48,678 nt of DNA from an uncultured Synechococcus sp. GTDB taxonomy: Bacteria > Cyanobacteriota > Cyanobacteriia > Phormidesmidales > Phormidesmidaceae. The stretch covers positions 1 to 48,678 of the forward strand of contig CALDSK010000078.1 of the NCBI GenBank assembly GCA_937911865.1. The letters run 5' to 3'. The translations under genes were made by a program, and so were the position numbers. The notes below the pieces were generated by a model. That model had not been told where the DNA came from. It ran no database searches and saw only the letters and a list, made by a program, of their open reading frames with translations. Shown in pieces: positions 21,912 through 32,973 of the stretch; position 1 is the first letter of the stretch; each line of letters begins with the position of its first letter.

Positions 21912-24692
21912 TCACGATTTGGGCAGTGGCAGCATCACCCGGCTTAGCATCCGCCCGTCTTCCATCTGTGACAGGGTAAACTCGCCGCCCAAGCGCTGCA
22001 TCAACGCCTGACAAACCCACAAAGGGCTATTCTCAGGCTGCTGCAATGTGGAAACTGACAGTAGATCATCAGGGCGACCCTGTTCTAATTCTTGCAATAT
22101 CTGTGGTGAAACAGACCCTTCATCCGTAATCGAAATTTCTAGCCAGTGCTCATCAACCGGACGACACCAAATGTCTATGCGATCGCCAACCGGAGAGCGA
22201 TCGCACGCCTCCGCAATCAGTTCGTACAGCACGAGCTCAGTCTTGACGATATCGCCAGAAATCGTCAGGTTGGTTTCACAGTGCACCTTTGACCACAGCT
22301 GCTTCTCTTGAATCAACGGATTTGCTCGTGCCGTGGCACGCTTAATTAGGCTAACGAGTGGGATTGATTGGCAGTCAGGCTCAATCGACCAGTGCTCTTT
22401 TTCAATCGTGTGACGGGTGCGATCGCTCAACTTAGTCATCTGCTGAAGCAGCATCTGCTGCCGAGAGCTAGACGACGTTAAACTCAGCTGCGTCAAACAG
22501 TCCTGCAACCCCTGATTTAGCAATTCAATCTGGTGCTGCTTGTACCAGTTCAGCTGCGTTAGCTGCTGCTGACGGTCTAACATTTTTCCCGTCAGCTTCA
22601 AATGTCGCCGACACCAGGCCAGCTGATTGACGACAATCGCCAGCAGCGTCGTCTGCTCATCTGACCATTGCCGACTCGCACTATCTGCCAGGACAACAAT
22701 GGCATTTGGCTCATGCTCTGGCGCTGTTCTCAAAGCCATCGCCAATAGCTGTGACCCCTCCGGCCCTGTAATCCAGGGCTGCGACTCTACCGGCAGGTCC
22801 TCTACCTTTAAAATTAGCAATCCTTCAGTACCGATCGCCCAGTTGACTAGCGCATCTGTTTCTACCGAGATCGAACGCTGACTATCTATCTCAAATTTAC
22901 TGGTTTGAGCTAAAACGCTGCTGGCCTTCGCAAACGCAGCGTCATTTTCCCAGGTGACTAAGCCCACAATCGGTACGTGCAGTAGCTGGGAGATATGACG
23001 AATTGCCGCTTGATCTAAAGACTCAAGCTTAGACAGCCGCTGTAGGCTGCGCATTCCCCACTGGAAGGTTTCATGCAGCTGCGCCTGCTGATCCATTTGC
23101 CTCTGTAGCCACCACTGATGCAAAATCAAGCCAATTTGGCTGCTCAGCGTCTGTAACAGCTCTCGGTCGGCCTGGCTCCAGCGGCGCTCCTTTTTATCAA
23201 GCACTATGATCACGCCTTCAGGCGCGTGACCTGGAGACGTATTGCTCACCAGTAGAGACTTAGCGCCTAAAGCCTCCAAATGCGATCGCCAGGCGGAAAA
23301 CTTTAGATCTTGCGATAAGATTTCTACGCTCGCAGGAGAATGAGCCCGCTGTAGCATCTTTTCATCCACGCTATCCAACGGCAGCCAGTGCTCTACACGG
23401 CCCACTCCATTTCCAATGCCTTGGCTGGTCCGATAGCACAGGTCAAACCCACCCCGCTCAGCATTGGCCCTCAGCACAATTAACTGATCGGTATCCATTC
23501 GCGCAGCGAGCTGTTCTACACAAAGACTCAGCACATGCATCCAATCGCGATCGCTATGAATGCTCCGAGTTACCCCAGCGCTCAATAGGTGATCAGAGCG
23601 CATCTGACTAATCGCCGTATCCATCTCTGCAGTCGGCATTGCCAAACCTACCAGCTGAGCGACACCTTTTACATAGGCCTTTTCGGCCTCACTCCAGATT
23701 CGAGGGCTGCTGCCTTCTACCGTGATAAAACCTTGAAGCTCATCGTGATAGGCTACCGGCGCAATCATCAAAGACTGAACCTTTAAATGCATCATAAGTC
23801 GATTAGCAATGCTGGCTTTTACCGAGCCTTCTAGTTCACCTACCGCCAGTGTTTCACCGTTGCAGAGCGCCTTATACAGGCTTTGCATCTCACTCACGGG
23901 CAAAGTTGCATTTTGCTTTCCAGCGAGCTTGCCAACCCGGCACCAAAACTGTCGCCCTCGCGACTCTAGCCAGTACACGCTTGTAGGTGAACCTACAAAT
24001 TGCTGAGTTTCATCAGCCACCGCCTTCAGCCGAGCATCTAGACCAGACAAATGGCCTAGCGTTTCTAATAGGGTTAACAGCGGCTTAGCAGGCTGCTTAG
24101 TCATCTGCCGCTGGTCTTCTAACGCCAGCTGATGAATCGCTTCAGCCAACGCATTGTTGATCGCTAACAGCGTAGAATTCTCTAAAACGCCCGGCAGAAC
24201 GCCCCAACGCCGAGAGCTTAGCACCATCAAACCAAAACAGATATTGCGCCGTTGAATCGGCAATATCACGGTCCCTTGCAGCTCAAAATTTTTCGCAATT
24301 CGAGCCCAAGCCCCCGCTCTAGATTCTTCGCGAATATCAGCAACAACCATTGCCTGCTGCTGAACAATCACCTGCTCTAGCAAATCACCAGGATGCAGTG
24401 CCAAAGAAGTGTGTGAAAAACGACGGGGCCCGTTGGTTAAAACTCCACGCGTATCCAGCTTATGGTTAAAGCGATCGTACAGTCCCACCCATAGCAGCGA
24501 GTAGCCGAACTCAGCACGAACAGCTTCTAAGGCCTCTTGTATAGAGCGATCTAACGTTTCAGCTTCCCAAATAGCAGGGAGTACCTGACTGAGATCTTGC
24601 TTAGTCAAATCACTGGCAGAGCGTCGATCTGAGCGCCGATCAGGATGCCGATCGGGGGAGGGGTCAGATCGATGAGCGGTGAGCTTAGCCAT
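21912..24692 (-). CDS. Multi-GAF signalling protein with degenerate histidine-kinase-like C-terminus, 926 aa
   Basis: Four GAF-type domains can be traced: about 45-190, 205-355, 375-535 and 550-700. A coiled region follows (about 705-775), then an ATPase-like domain (about 795-926). In the last, the N box reads ELIAEACDRS (the usual Asn is Glu or absent), the G1 box reads TDEGSVSP instead of DxGxG, and no clear G2 glycine loop is seen. No H-box His with the usual sequence is visible in the coiled region. It may be a sensor that signals by conformation. No chromophore-binding Cys motif of a phytochrome was recognised. Convergent neighbour none; divergent from pyrD. Confidence 0.75.
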   Translation of the reverse strand: MAKLTAHRSDPSPDRHPDRRSDRRSASDLTKQDLSQVLPAIWEAETLDRSIQEALEAVRAEFGYSLLWVGLYDRFNHKLDTRGVLTNGPRRFSHTSLALHPGDLLEQVIVQQQAMVVADIREESRAGAWARIAKNFELQGTVILPIQRRNICFGLMVLSSRRWGVLPGVLENSTLLAINNALAEAIHQLALEDQRQMTKQPAKPLLTLLETLGHLSGLDARLKAVADETQQFVGSPTSVYWLESRGRQFWCRVGKLAGKQNATLPVSEMQSLYKALCNGETLAVGELEGSVKASIANRLMMHLKVQSLMIAPVAYHDELQGFITVEGSSPRIWSEAEKAYVKGVAQLVGLAMPTAEMDTAISQMRSDHLLSAGVTRSIHSDRDWMHVLSLCVEQLAARMDTDQLIVLRANAERGGFDLCYRTSQGIGNGVGRVEHWLPLDSVDEKMLQRAHSPASVEILSQDLKFSAWRSHLEALGAKSLLVSNTSPGHAPEGVIIVLDKKERRWSQADRELLQTLSSQIGLILHQWWLQRQMDQQAQLHETFQWGMRSLQRLSKLESLDQAAIRHISQLLHVPIVGLVTWENDAAFAKASSVLAQTSKFEIDSQRSISVETDALVNWAIGTEGLLILKVEDLPVESQPWITGPEGSQLLAMALRTAPEHEPNAIVVLADSASRQWSDEQTTLLAIVVNQLAWCRRHLKLTGKMLDRQQQLTQLNWYKQHQIELLNQGLQDCLTQLSLTSSSSRQQMLLQQMTKLSDRTRHTIEKEHWSIEPDCQSIPLVSLIKRATARANPLIQEKQLWSKVHCETNLTISGDIVKTELVLYELIAEACDRSPVGDRIDIWCRPVDEHWLEISITDEGSVSPQILQELEQGRPDDLLSVSTLQQPENSPLWVCQALMQRLGGEFTLSQMEDGRMLSRVMLPLPKS

Positions 24693-25044
24693 AGAACAAA
24701 GGAATAGCTGAGAACAGGAAAATAGTGTCAGACGGCAGGCAGCAAAAGGGCAGAAGGCTGCAACCGCTATAAAACTGGTATAAACACGGAGCTAAAAAGC
24801 GACATTTGCAGAGTCTTTATACCCGTATGGTTCCCTTCACAATTGGTTAAGCTAACGGTTCGTTTTGTTAGTCAGCTCTAAAGACTGTTTATCCCAGACT
24901 GTCTATCCCAAACTGTCTATCCCCGAAAACTGTCGCCGTTGTAGATCAAGAGCTCAAAGCTATATATTGCTGTTGCGGTCATTTTAGAGCGGCAGTTCAA
25001 TGCGACTAGTCTGACGTGACTCATTCAGTTTTTAGGAGTTTCTT
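24693..25044. other. Divergent promoter interval of the GAF gene and pyrD
   Basis: 352 bases without a gene. The centre holds a three-unit tandem array (24882-24924). A good AGGAG lies nine bases before the TTG of pyrD. No RNA gene was recognised. Confidence 0.5.
24882..24924. repeat. 14-bp AGACTGTCTATCCC tandem array
   Basis: Three units starting at 24882, 24896 and 24910, each differing from the others at one to two positions. Confidence 0.9.
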
Positions 25045-26238
25045 TTGCAACAGCTCTACCGGTTTGGCCTACGCCCGCTTCTCTTTCAAGGTTTAAAGGC
25101 CGATCCAGAAACCATGCATCGTCAAACGATTGATTTGCTGGCCTGGTTAGCAACAGAACCTACCCGTGGGGCCATGTTTCACCAGCCTATCCGTCTAGCC
25201 GCGCAGGCAGCCATGGCTAACCTGTTCAAAGTCAAGATCAAAGTTAGCTCACCTCAGTCGCAAGCACTTCGACAATCTCTGTGGGGGCTCTCTTTCGACA
25301 ATCCTTTAGGGTTGGCAGCCGGATTCGATAAAGATGGTATAGCCGCGCGGGCATGGCCGTTACTAGGCTTTGGATTCACTGAATTAGGAACCGTTACCTA
25401 CCACGCTCAACCTGGTAATGCCAAACCCAGAATGTTTCGCTTACCCGCCGATAGCGCCGCCCTCAATCGTATGGGCTTTAACAATTCAGGCGCAGCGGCG
25501 CTCAGCGAACGATTAAAACAGCATTGGCCAGAGAGCAACTACCCAATACCGATAGGCATTAATTTAGGTAAATCTAAAATCACAGCCTTAGCAGAAGCCG
25601 CTGAAGACTATCGTAAGAGCTTCGAACAATTGAAAACGCAGGGAAGCTATTTTGTGGTGAATGTGTCTTCACCTAATACGCCGGGACTGCGATCACTTCA
25701 AGCAAAAGAACAGCTTGCCCCTATTTTAGAAGCCTTACAAACCGCTAATCACGCCGGTAATCAGCCAGCCAAACCCCTACTAGTGAAAATTTCTCCTGAC
25801 CTTGCGACTGAAGATATTCACGACATTGTTGCACTGGCTCAAGCATGCCAGCTCGCAGGCATCATTGCCACGAATACCACTATCAACAGAGAAGGACTTA
25901 AAACCCAAATAGTTAACGCCACTGGTAAAGCTGTCATAGATGAAGCAGGCGGAATTAGCGGCGCTCCTGTCACCCAACGATCTACAGAGGTCATCCGGCT
26001 AATTTACAAGCAAACCCAAGGCGCACTACCCATTATCGGAGTCGGTGGTATTTTTAATGCAAATGACGCCTGGGAAAAGATCACAGCCGGCGCCTCCCTC
26101 TTACAAACCTACACAGGGTGGGTATACGAAGGCCCTACTATGGTCAAAGAAATCTTGAACGGCCTGATTCAGAAACTAGAAGCGCACGGCCTACAAAATA
26201 TCTCTGAAGCAGTCGGGCTCGACTACCACAACGATTAA
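25045..26238 (+). CDS. pyrD: Dihydroorotate dehydrogenase (quinone), class 2, PyrD, 397 aa
   Basis: Oxidises dihydroorotate to orotate in pyrimidine synthesis, passing electrons to quinone at the membrane. The N-terminal helical extension ([26 protein letters not shown]) is the class 2 membrane-binding part. The FMN barrel has [35 protein letters not shown], the class 2 catalytic Ser segment [18 protein letters not shown] and GVGGIF. The start is TTG 25045 with a well-placed AGGAG, encoding the family-like [10 protein letters not shown] start. An insert near 60-75 ([11 protein letters not shown]) lengthens the protein beyond typical 340-380 residues. Confidence 0.95.
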   Translation: MQQLYRFGLRPLLFQGLKADPETMHRQTIDLLAWLATEPTRGAMFHQPIRLAAQAAMANLFKVKIKVSSPQSQALRQSLWGLSFDNPLGLAAGFDKDGIAARAWPLLGFGFTELGTVTYHAQPGNAKPRMFRLPADSAALNRMGFNNSGAAALSERLKQHWPESNYPIPIGINLGKSKITALAEAAEDYRKSFEQLKTQGSYFVVNVSSPNTPGLRSLQAKEQLAPILEALQTANHAGNQPAKPLLVKISPDLATEDIHDIVALAQACQLAGIIATNTTINREGLKTQIVNATGKAVIDEAGGISGAPVTQRSTEVIRLIYKQTQGALPIIGVGGIFNANDAWEKITAGASLLQTYTGWVYEGPTMVKEILNGLIQKLEAHGLQNISEAVGLDYHND

Positions 26239-26272
26239 GCGACACCGTTGATAGCAATCTACACACCAACAG

Positions 26273-27169
26273 CTACAAATTGCTTGGGTCAATCCCCAAA
26301 GACCTAAGCTTTTCTGCCAGTCTTTCTGCGGTCTCTTGAGCTTGCTGTGCTGTCTGCTGAGCCTGTTCTTTTGCCAGCCGTTCTTTTTCAGTATCGGTCA
26401 GCATCCAATTGCCGTCTGCGTCACACCAGCGCAGCCAGGGCCCTGGCAACCCTTCAAAGTAATCGTCCCAAATACCTAGCCCAATATCGAGATCGTCTAG
26501 CCACAGCGCTGGAGTTTGGTTGACATTCACTGGCTGTTCTTCAAAGCGTTGACCGTTGTGCTGAAAATACCTCAACCTACCTGTATGCTGGCTGTAAACA
26601 ATGTAATAAGGTACTTTCAAATACTGTTCGTAGACAACGAACTTATCAGGAGGCGTTGTTTTGCTAGCCCTTTCTTCTTCGGTCAGCAGCTTAGGAATCC
26701 CACCTGGGTTCTGTTCTGGCTCGTTATTGTATATCTTGTCAGCGGCTCTATAGAAGCGCCCTAAATCCTGTCTCTCAGTGTTAAACGACAAAAATTCCAC
26801 AACCACCGTCGGCGCTTTGCACTCTTGCCAGACCACGTAACTTCTACGCGGCTTTTGGCTTTCATCGTATATGCGTGGAACATCTACAGATAAAAACCAA
26901 TCCGGACGCTTGTGCCAACCCGTATGTTCGAGGTCGTAGTAAACGTTGATATCTGTGCCTGTAAACCGGTTTTCAGCGGCGTAGTCTCTTAGCGTCAGCG
27001 TTCGGCTGAGGAGTTGAGGCTGTAAGCTGTGGAATTCGTCTGGCAAACCGGGCTCATCTGGAAATTCACTAGGCAGGTCATACATGGTCGGTAGCGTTGA
27101 AAGATCAACAACCGATGAGTCTACAAATGAATTACGATGCGAGAGAAAACGATTAGTCAGAGATGTCAT
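26273..27169 (-). CDS. Uma2 family (DUF820) protein, 298 aa
   Basis: A PD-(D/E)xK-nuclease-fold family greatly expanded in cyanobacteria and of unclear role. Seen: the opening LPSEFPDEPGLPDEFHSLQP, GTDINVYYD and RPDWFLSVDVPRIY, the core strand APTVVVEFLSFNTERQDLGR, and VPYYIVYSQHTGRLRYF with WLDDLDIGLGIW. The C-terminal 45 residues are Gln/Ala/Glu-rich (AKEQAQQTAQQAQETAERLA), a coiled coil typical of many DUF820 members. The candidate nuclease residues are only partly of the classic type (Thr precedes VVVE where Asp or Glu is common). Convergent with pyrD; alone on its strand before the S9 peptidase gene. Confidence 0.88.
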   Translation of the reverse strand: MTSLTNRFLSHRNSFVDSSVVDLSTLPTMYDLPSEFPDEPGLPDEFHSLQPQLLSRTLTLRDYAAENRFTGTDINVYYDLEHTGWHKRPDWFLSVDVPRIYDESQKPRRSYVVWQECKAPTVVVEFLSFNTERQDLGRFYRAADKIYNNEPEQNPGGIPKLLTEEERASKTTPPDKFVVYEQYLKVPYYIVYSQHTGRLRYFQHNGQRFEEQPVNVNQTPALWLDDLDIGLGIWDDYFEGLPGPWLRWCDADGNWMLTDTEKERLAKEQAQQTAQQAQETAERLAEKLRSLGIDPSNL

Positions 27170-27245
27170 GGAAGATAGCCATGGACGAATGAGTATATTC
27201 TATAAATTTATCCGCATTTTAATTCACGTATGCCTGCTTCACCAT

Positions 27246-27290
27246 AGATCTATCTACTTCAGATCTATCTACTTCACTTCGATCTACTTC
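27246..27290. repeat. 15-bp tandem array overlapping the S9 peptidase stop
   Basis: AGATCTATCTACTTC at 27246-27260 and 27261-27275 is followed by ACTTCGATCTACTTC at 27276-27290. The last unit contains the CTA that is the TAG stop (27284-27286) of the minus-strand peptidase gene, so each unit carries a copy of the gene end. Confidence 0.9.
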
Positions 27291-29719
27291 ACATAGGTAT
27301 CTAGCCACTGCACCATTTCCCACAGCACATGACCTACCGCCTCACGTGAGCGATAGCTATGCTCTTCGTAAGGCAAGCTAACGTAGCGAACTGTTCCGCC
27401 CAAGCCCTTCATTGCCTCATAAAGTCGCTCTGTCTGCATCGGATACGTGCCAGCGTTGTTGTCAGCTGCGCCATGGACTAAAAGCAGTGGATAATTGATT
27501 TTATTGGCGGCAAAAAAGGGAGACATTTTTGTATAAGTGCCTGCGGCTTCCCAAAAGTCACGCTGTTCACCCTGGAAACCAAAGGGTGTCAGGCTACGGT
27601 TGTAGGCACCGCTACGGGCGATGCCAGCACAGAAGAGATCGGTATGAGCTAACAGATTAGCCGTAGTGAAAGCACCATAGGAGTGACCGCCGATGGCGAT
27701 TTTGGCGCGATCGCTCACACCTCTATCCACCAAATAGTCCACCGCTGCCTGTGCACTGTCGATTAGCTGTTCTAAATAACTATCGTTGGGCTCCGCATCG
27801 GCTTCACCCACAATCGGCATACTGGGCCCTGAGAGTAAAGCATAGCCTTGAGTTAGCAGAAACATCGCAGAAGAACGATTGGGACGACCAAACGTATCGG
27901 CAGCGCGAGTCACCTGGCTCGCGGTTTCTCGGCTTTTGTGTTCTTCTGGATACACCCAGAGCAAAGTTGGCAGTGAGCCATCTTTGTCTAGATTGTGATT
28001 AGGAGGCAAATATAGCGTTCCAGAAAGCTCCAATCCGTCACTGCGCTGATAGCGAACAATCTCTTTGTAGATGTCTTTGTACCAGGGCAATGGATCGCTG
28101 AAGTCAGTCAAAGCCCTGGGCTCTGCTTGATCTTCTGCCTGAGCTTTTGTTCGGGCTCTTTGGGCTTGGGCCCTAGTATGTAGCCAGTAGTTACCGGGCT
28201 CAGCCTTACTCTCTCTACGGACGATAAACTGAGTGGCTTCACTATCTAGAACCTTACTGACTCTAGAGAAACCGGTTTCAGGCGATTGCCACAGTCTTTC
28301 TTTTTGCCCTGTCTCTAAGTCCAATTGATCGAGAAATGGATACACCCCCTGGGGAGAAGCACCCCTGCCGTTGAGATAAATATCGCCCTGCGCAGAGATC
28401 AAGAGCGTCTGCCAGCTGTAGGGGCCTGGCGTCATTACCGGGTCGCCCGGATGGCTGTAGGCATCTTGAAAATTACGAGATTCTATCAGTAGAGGTGCAG
28501 TCGTCTCGTCATCAGGCGCAAGTCGCCAAGTGTTGCCCTGACGCGTGTTGTACATTGCTTCGTAGGCGATCGCAGTCTTTTCATTTCCCCAAAACAGGCT
28601 ATTGAACCGCAGCTTAGACTTCCAGAATAGTCGGGGCGCTTCTTCAAAAGGTGCACAGAGCGTGTAGACGGCATCCCTGTAGTCGCACTCAATTCTGACA
28701 TCGCCGCCATCTAGAGCTTCGACCCAATAGAGCGTGGCAGGCTTATCCGCACGCCAGCCGCTGGCGCGAACGCCTGCTCGAACAGAATCAAAGTTAATCG
28801 GGATCTCTTCTGCTAGCGGCAAGTCGGATACCGTGTAGACCTGTTTTCCCTGCAAGTTTAGAATCTCGGTACGCCTTGGGAATCTCCCAATCGGCACCTG
28901 ATAAGAGAACGGGCGGTGAATCTTCGTCACCTTCAACCATTGTCCATCAGGAGAGAGCGACACATCTCTAAAAAGAGCAGCTTCTGTAATAGGCGTTTGC
29001 TCGCCCGTAAAAGACACTCGGATCAGTTTTGATCTGAGGTAATACTCTAACAGCGCTTCATCGTAAGGAGTCTCTAACAAATTCGTGTAGGTACGCGCGG
29101 GCGCGACCCGCCCTAAGTTCTCTTCAATTAATGGACCCACCGGCAAAACAGGCGCCTCTGGCGGCGGCCCCGTCTGATCGCGAACCTTGCATACAAAACT
29201 TCTATCGGGTAGCCACCGGGTAGCACTGCCCGAAACAGCATTTAAAATAGGCCCAGTAAGCGGCCTAGCCTCCGCGGCGTCTAAATCCAATACCCACAGA
29301 CTCAGTCCACTTTTGTCTTCACTATCATCTGAATTTTCTACAGACGCTTTCTGGAGCGAGTCTGTAGTGGTATGCGTAAAGGAAAGATACTGACCGCAAT
29401 ACGACCATTGCAGATTGCGAATGCGAGCGTTTTCAGGCAAAGAAACCAAGCGAGATGATTTTTCATCCCGGCGACGCACTCGAATCGTTCGGTAGTGAGA
29501 CGCTTTAGCAGATTCCCAAGTTCTCGGGTTTATCTGCAAACCTGCTAGAGCGACTTTTGGCTCAGCTAGCTCTTCAAGTGTGGGCAGTCCGGCCCGGCCG
29601 AGTTCAACAATCCACTCGGCATTGCGAGAAAAGGCGACTGCGGGTAGCTTAGGCCGATCGAGCATAGAGGCAATAGGCTCGGGGGGCGTTTGCCAGACAT
29701 CCTGGGCGGGGTGGGGCAT
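27284..29719 (-). CDS. S9 family serine peptidase (prolyl oligopeptidase/glutamyl endopeptidase type), 811 aa
   Basis: An alpha/beta hydrolase peptidase with an N-terminal beta-propeller (about 1-520). The catalytic triad is Ser680 (GGHSYGAF), Asp753 (GAADNNAG) and His787 (YEEHSY). Segments SPDGQWL, PWYKDIYKEIVRYQRSDGLE and LPTLLWVYPEE are typical of the propeller-hydrolase junction. The overall pattern, with NNAGTYPMQTERLY after the Asp, is close to S9D glutamyl endopeptidases found in cyanobacteria and chloroplasts. No signal peptide is seen, so it should be cytoplasmic and degrade peptides. The gene end is embedded in a tandem array. Confidence 0.9.
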   Translation of the reverse strand: MPHPAQDVWQTPPEPIASMLDRPKLPAVAFSRNAEWIVELGRAGLPTLEELAEPKVALAGLQINPRTWESAKASHYRTIRVRRRDEKSSRLVSLPENARIRNLQWSYCGQYLSFTHTTTDSLQKASVENSDDSEDKSGLSLWVLDLDAAEARPLTGPILNAVSGSATRWLPDRSFVCKVRDQTGPPPEAPVLPVGPLIEENLGRVAPARTYTNLLETPYDEALLEYYLRSKLIRVSFTGEQTPITEAALFRDVSLSPDGQWLKVTKIHRPFSYQVPIGRFPRRTEILNLQGKQVYTVSDLPLAEEIPINFDSVRAGVRASGWRADKPATLYWVEALDGGDVRIECDYRDAVYTLCAPFEEAPRLFWKSKLRFNSLFWGNEKTAIAYEAMYNTRQGNTWRLAPDDETTAPLLIESRNFQDAYSHPGDPVMTPGPYSWQTLLISAQGDIYLNGRGASPQGVYPFLDQLDLETGQKERLWQSPETGFSRVSKVLDSEATQFIVRRESKAEPGNYWLHTRAQAQRARTKAQAEDQAEPRALTDFSDPLPWYKDIYKEIVRYQRSDGLELSGTLYLPPNHNLDKDGSLPTLLWVYPEEHKSRETASQVTRAADTFGRPNRSSAMFLLTQGYALLSGPSMPIVGEADAEPNDSYLEQLIDSAQAAVDYLVDRGVSDRAKIAIGGHSYGAFTTANLLAHTDLFCAGIARSGAYNRSLTPFGFQGEQRDFWEAAGTYTKMSPFFAANKINYPLLLVHGAADNNAGTYPMQTERLYEAMKGLGGTVRYVSLPYEEHSYRSREAVGHVLWEMVQWLDTYVK

Positions 29720-29818
29720 TATAAGACTGTGCGAAAAAAACTGTGCAAGAAAGACTATGCAAAAAAACTATGAGAAAACAGCAAACGAAAAGATAATCGA
29801 GCGCAAAAAAATAGATAT

Positions 29819-32815
29819 TTAATCTTCGGCTGTTTCGTTGGCGAATTCATCCATAGAAGGACAGGTACAAACTAGATTGCGATCGCCAAAAGCCTGATCA
29901 ATCCGATTCACTGTAGGCCAAAACTTGCGATCGCGCGTCCACTTCGTTGGGAACACACCGACCTCACGAGAGTAGGAACGCGTCCATTCATCCACCAAAT
30001 CTGCCGTTGTGTGGGGCGCATGTAGTAGAGGGCTCTCCTCAGCTGTAATCTTATCCAACTCAATCTCAGCAATCTCCTCACGAATCGCAATCATCGCATC
30101 GCAGAACCGGTCTAGCTCACGCAAAGCTTCACTCTCTGTAGGCTCTACCATAATTGTGCCAGCCACTGGCCAAGACATCGTCGGCGGATGAAAGCCATAG
30201 TCAATCAGCCGCTTGGCAATATCATCCACATTTACCTGCGCCGTCTTCTTAAACTCACGCAGATCCACAATGCACTCGTGCGCGACCAAACCACGACTCC
30301 CTTTATACAAAATGTCGTAATGGTTTTCTAATCGCTTAGCAATGTAATTGGCGCTCAAAATCGCCAGCTCACTGGCTCGCTTTAGGCCCTTGGCACCCAT
30401 CATCTGGATGTACATCCAAGAGATCGGCAAGATACTGGCGCTGCCCCAGGGCGCAGCAGAAACAGCACCAATCGATTGCGATTTGCCCATATCCACAAGG
30501 CTATGGCCTGGCAAGAAAGGCACCAGATGCGCTGCCACGCCGATCGGACCAACCCCCGGACCGCCGCCCCCATGAGGGATGCAAAAAGTCTTATGCAGGT
30601 TCAAGTGGCAAACGTCTGCGCCAATATCGCCTGGGCTGCACAAGCCAACCTGAGCATTCATGTTGGCCCCATCCATATAAACTTGGCCGCCATGGTTGTG
30701 AACGATGTCACAAACCGCTTTAATGCTCTCTTCAAATACACCGTGGGTAGAAGGATAGGTCACCATTAGCGCGGAGAGATTGTCTTGGTGCTGCTCAGCC
30801 TTATTAGAGAGATCGGCAACATCAATATTGCCATCGTCATCGCACTTCACGGCTACAACTTTCATGCCCGCCATGACGGCACTTGCAGGATTTGTGCCGT
30901 GCGCCGATTGGGGAATCAAACAGATGTTACGATGCGATTCACCGCGATCGGCATGGTATTGACGGATGACTAACAAACCAGTGTATTCACCTTGAGAGCC
31001 AGCGTTGGGCTGTAAAGAGATACCCGCAAACCCAGTTATCGTCGCTAGCTGATTTTCTAGCTGAGCGAACAAAGTTTGATATCCCTTGGTTTGAGAGAGC
31101 GGTGCAAACGGATGAATCTGCCCAAATTCTGGCCAGGTAATCGGAATCATCTCGGCAGTTGCATTGAGCTTCATCGTGCAAGAACCAAGAGGAATCATGG
31201 CATCTGCCAGTGAGAGATCTTTTTTCTGCAAGCTATACAGATAGCGCAACAGCTCTGTTTCGCTGTGATACTGGTTAAAGACAGGGTGTGTGAGATAGTC
31301 TGAGGTACGCTGAAGCGTAGTCGGCAGAGTCTCTAGGCGCAAAGAATCCAGAGTGGGAATAGAGCGATTTCCAGCAAAGATTTCCAACAACTCTATCAAC
31401 TGTTCTATTCCGGTGGTTTCGTCGAGCGAAATTCCTAGCTTTTGTGGCTGACCAGCGATCACAGGGTCTACTCGAAGATTGACCTCACGCTCAGCAGCGC
31501 GGGCTAAAATATCAGCGGTTTGGTCATTCGTAGTAACCGTCAGTGTATCAAAAACAGGCTCAGTACCCAGGGGATAGCCCAGTCGGCGCAGGCCGTCTGC
31601 TAGCACGTTAGTCAGGGTCAAAATGCGAGTGGCGATCGCTTTCAATCCAGCTGGCCCGTGATAGACCGCATAGCTGCTAGCAATAATCGCAAGCAGCACC
31701 TGAGCCGTACAAATATTACTGGTTGCAGAGTCGCGGCGAATATGTTGCTCGCGGGTTTGCAAAGCCAAACGCAAAGCAGGCAAGCCCCTATTGTCTTTAG
31801 AAAGTCCCACCAGGCGTCCTGGCAGCTTGCGCGCGTAAGCCTGTTTGGTCGCAAAATAGGCGGCATGAGGGCCACCATAGCCTAACGGCACACCAAATCG
31901 CTGCGTATTGCCAACTGCAATATCCGCACCAAACTCACCAGGTGCTTTCAGCAGGGTTAGGCTCAGCAAATCAGCAGCAACTGCAACAATTGAGCCTGCC
32001 GCATGCGCCTGTTCAATAAAAGCGGTGTAGTCATAAATAGCCCCATCCGTTGCCGGATACTGTAAAAGCATGCCAAAGCAGGGAGGCTCAGACTCAAAAT
32101 TCAGCTGGCGATGATCGCCAACTACCACGTCAATCCCTAGCGGCCGTGCCCTAGTCTTAATAACATCGACTGTTTGAGGGTGGCAGGCCGAAGAAACCCA
32201 GTAGCGCTTGGCACTTTTGGCCGCTTTGTTTTTGCATACGCCAAAGCTCATGCTCATGGCTTCGGCAGCGGCTGTGCCTTCATCTAACAGTGAGGCATTG
32301 GCTATCTCCAAACCGGTAAAGTCTGTCACCATTGTTTGATAATTGAGCAGCGCCTCTAATCGGCCCTGAGAAATCTCTGGCTGGTAAGGGGTGTACTGCG
32401 TATACCAGCCTGGATTCTCTAAGATGTTGCGCTGAATCACCGCTGGGGTGACACAGCCGTAGTAGCCCAAACCAATGTAGTTACGATAGACCTGGTTTTG
32501 AGCCGCGATCGCAGCTATTTTCTCTAGCGCCTGCGTCTCACTGAGCGCCGCATCAACAGCTAGCGGCTTGCTTGTCCGAATGCCTTCTGGCACCGCCGCT
32601 GACATCAAGGCCTCAACAGACTCAAAGCCCAACACCTGAAGCATCTGAGCGATGTCCTCTTCGGTGGGACCTAAATGGCGATCAGCGAAGCGATCGCTCT
32701 TTAGCTGTGCCATCCACTGAGCCTGGGCCGCAACTGTTACAGCAGCCGCCTCCGCTGAAGCATTCGTTTTTGAAGACATCGCCTCAGCAGAGGATGTTGT
32801 GGGCTCGTATGACAT
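29819..32815 (-). CDS. gcvP: Glycine dehydrogenase (decarboxylating) P protein GcvP, 998 aa
   Basis: The P protein of the glycine cleavage system, a PLP enzyme that decarboxylates glycine and passes the aminomethyl group to lipoyl-GcvH. The protein is a fused P1-P2 type: the first half has [20 protein letters not shown], and the second half has the PLP lysine in [19 protein letters not shown] and [20 protein letters not shown] 32815 is preferred to TTG 32836. The N-terminal 45 residues are Ala/Ser-rich and precede [13 protein letters not shown], the usual start. It is the last gene of gcvT-gcvH-gcvP, 158 bases after gcvH. In cyanobacteria it serves glycine from photorespiration. Confidence 0.97.
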   Translation of the reverse strand: MSYEPTTSSAEAMSSKTNASAEAAAVTVAAQAQWMAQLKSDRFADRHLGPTEEDIAQMLQVLGFESVEALMSAAVPEGIRTSKPLAVDAALSETQALEKIAAIAAQNQVYRNYIGLGYYGCVTPAVIQRNILENPGWYTQYTPYQPEISQGRLEALLNYQTMVTDFTGLEIANASLLDEGTAAAEAMSMSFGVCKNKAAKSAKRYWVSSACHPQTVDVIKTRARPLGIDVVVGDHRQLNFESEPPCFGMLLQYPATDGAIYDYTAFIEQAHAAGSIVAVAADLLSLTLLKAPGEFGADIAVGNTQRFGVPLGYGGPHAAYFATKQAYARKLPGRLVGLSKDNRGLPALRLALQTREQHIRRDSATSNICTAQVLLAIIASSYAVYHGPAGLKAIATRILTLTNVLADGLRRLGYPLGTEPVFDTLTVTTNDQTADILARAAEREVNLRVDPVIAGQPQKLGISLDETTGIEQLIELLEIFAGNRSIPTLDSLRLETLPTTLQRTSDYLTHPVFNQYHSETELLRYLYSLQKKDLSLADAMIPLGSCTMKLNATAEMIPITWPEFGQIHPFAPLSQTKGYQTLFAQLENQLATITGFAGISLQPNAGSQGEYTGLLVIRQYHADRGESHRNICLIPQSAHGTNPASAVMAGMKVVAVKCDDDGNIDVADLSNKAEQHQDNLSALMVTYPSTHGVFEESIKAVCDIVHNHGGQVYMDGANMNAQVGLCSPGDIGADVCHLNLHKTFCIPHGGGGPGVGPIGVAAHLVPFLPGHSLVDMGKSQSIGAVSAAPWGSASILPISWMYIQMMGAKGLKRASELAILSANYIAKRLENHYDILYKGSRGLVAHECIVDLREFKKTAQVNVDDIAKRLIDYGFHPPTMSWPVAGTIMVEPTESEALRELDRFCDAMIAIREEIAEIELDKITAEESPLLHAPHTTADLVDEWTRSYSREVGVFPTKWTRDRKFWPTVNRIDQAFGDRNLVCTCPSMDEFANETAED

Positions 32816-32973
32816 AGGAGGTGCGATCGATAGCAAATTACAATGTTGCCTTCAATATTAAGATAAGTTGCAGCTATCGAACTATCTATCGCTTGCACCA
32901 CTATCTATCGACACAGCTCAAACTGCTGTCACGGCTTAACCCGAAAGGGGGTCAGCTGTAAGCGTTTTCTGCT

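Noticed and set aside
27084..27296. Small plus-strand frame with FRSIYFTSIYF repeats
   Set aside because: It is generated by the 15-bp tandem array at the end of the S9 gene and has no protein-like features.
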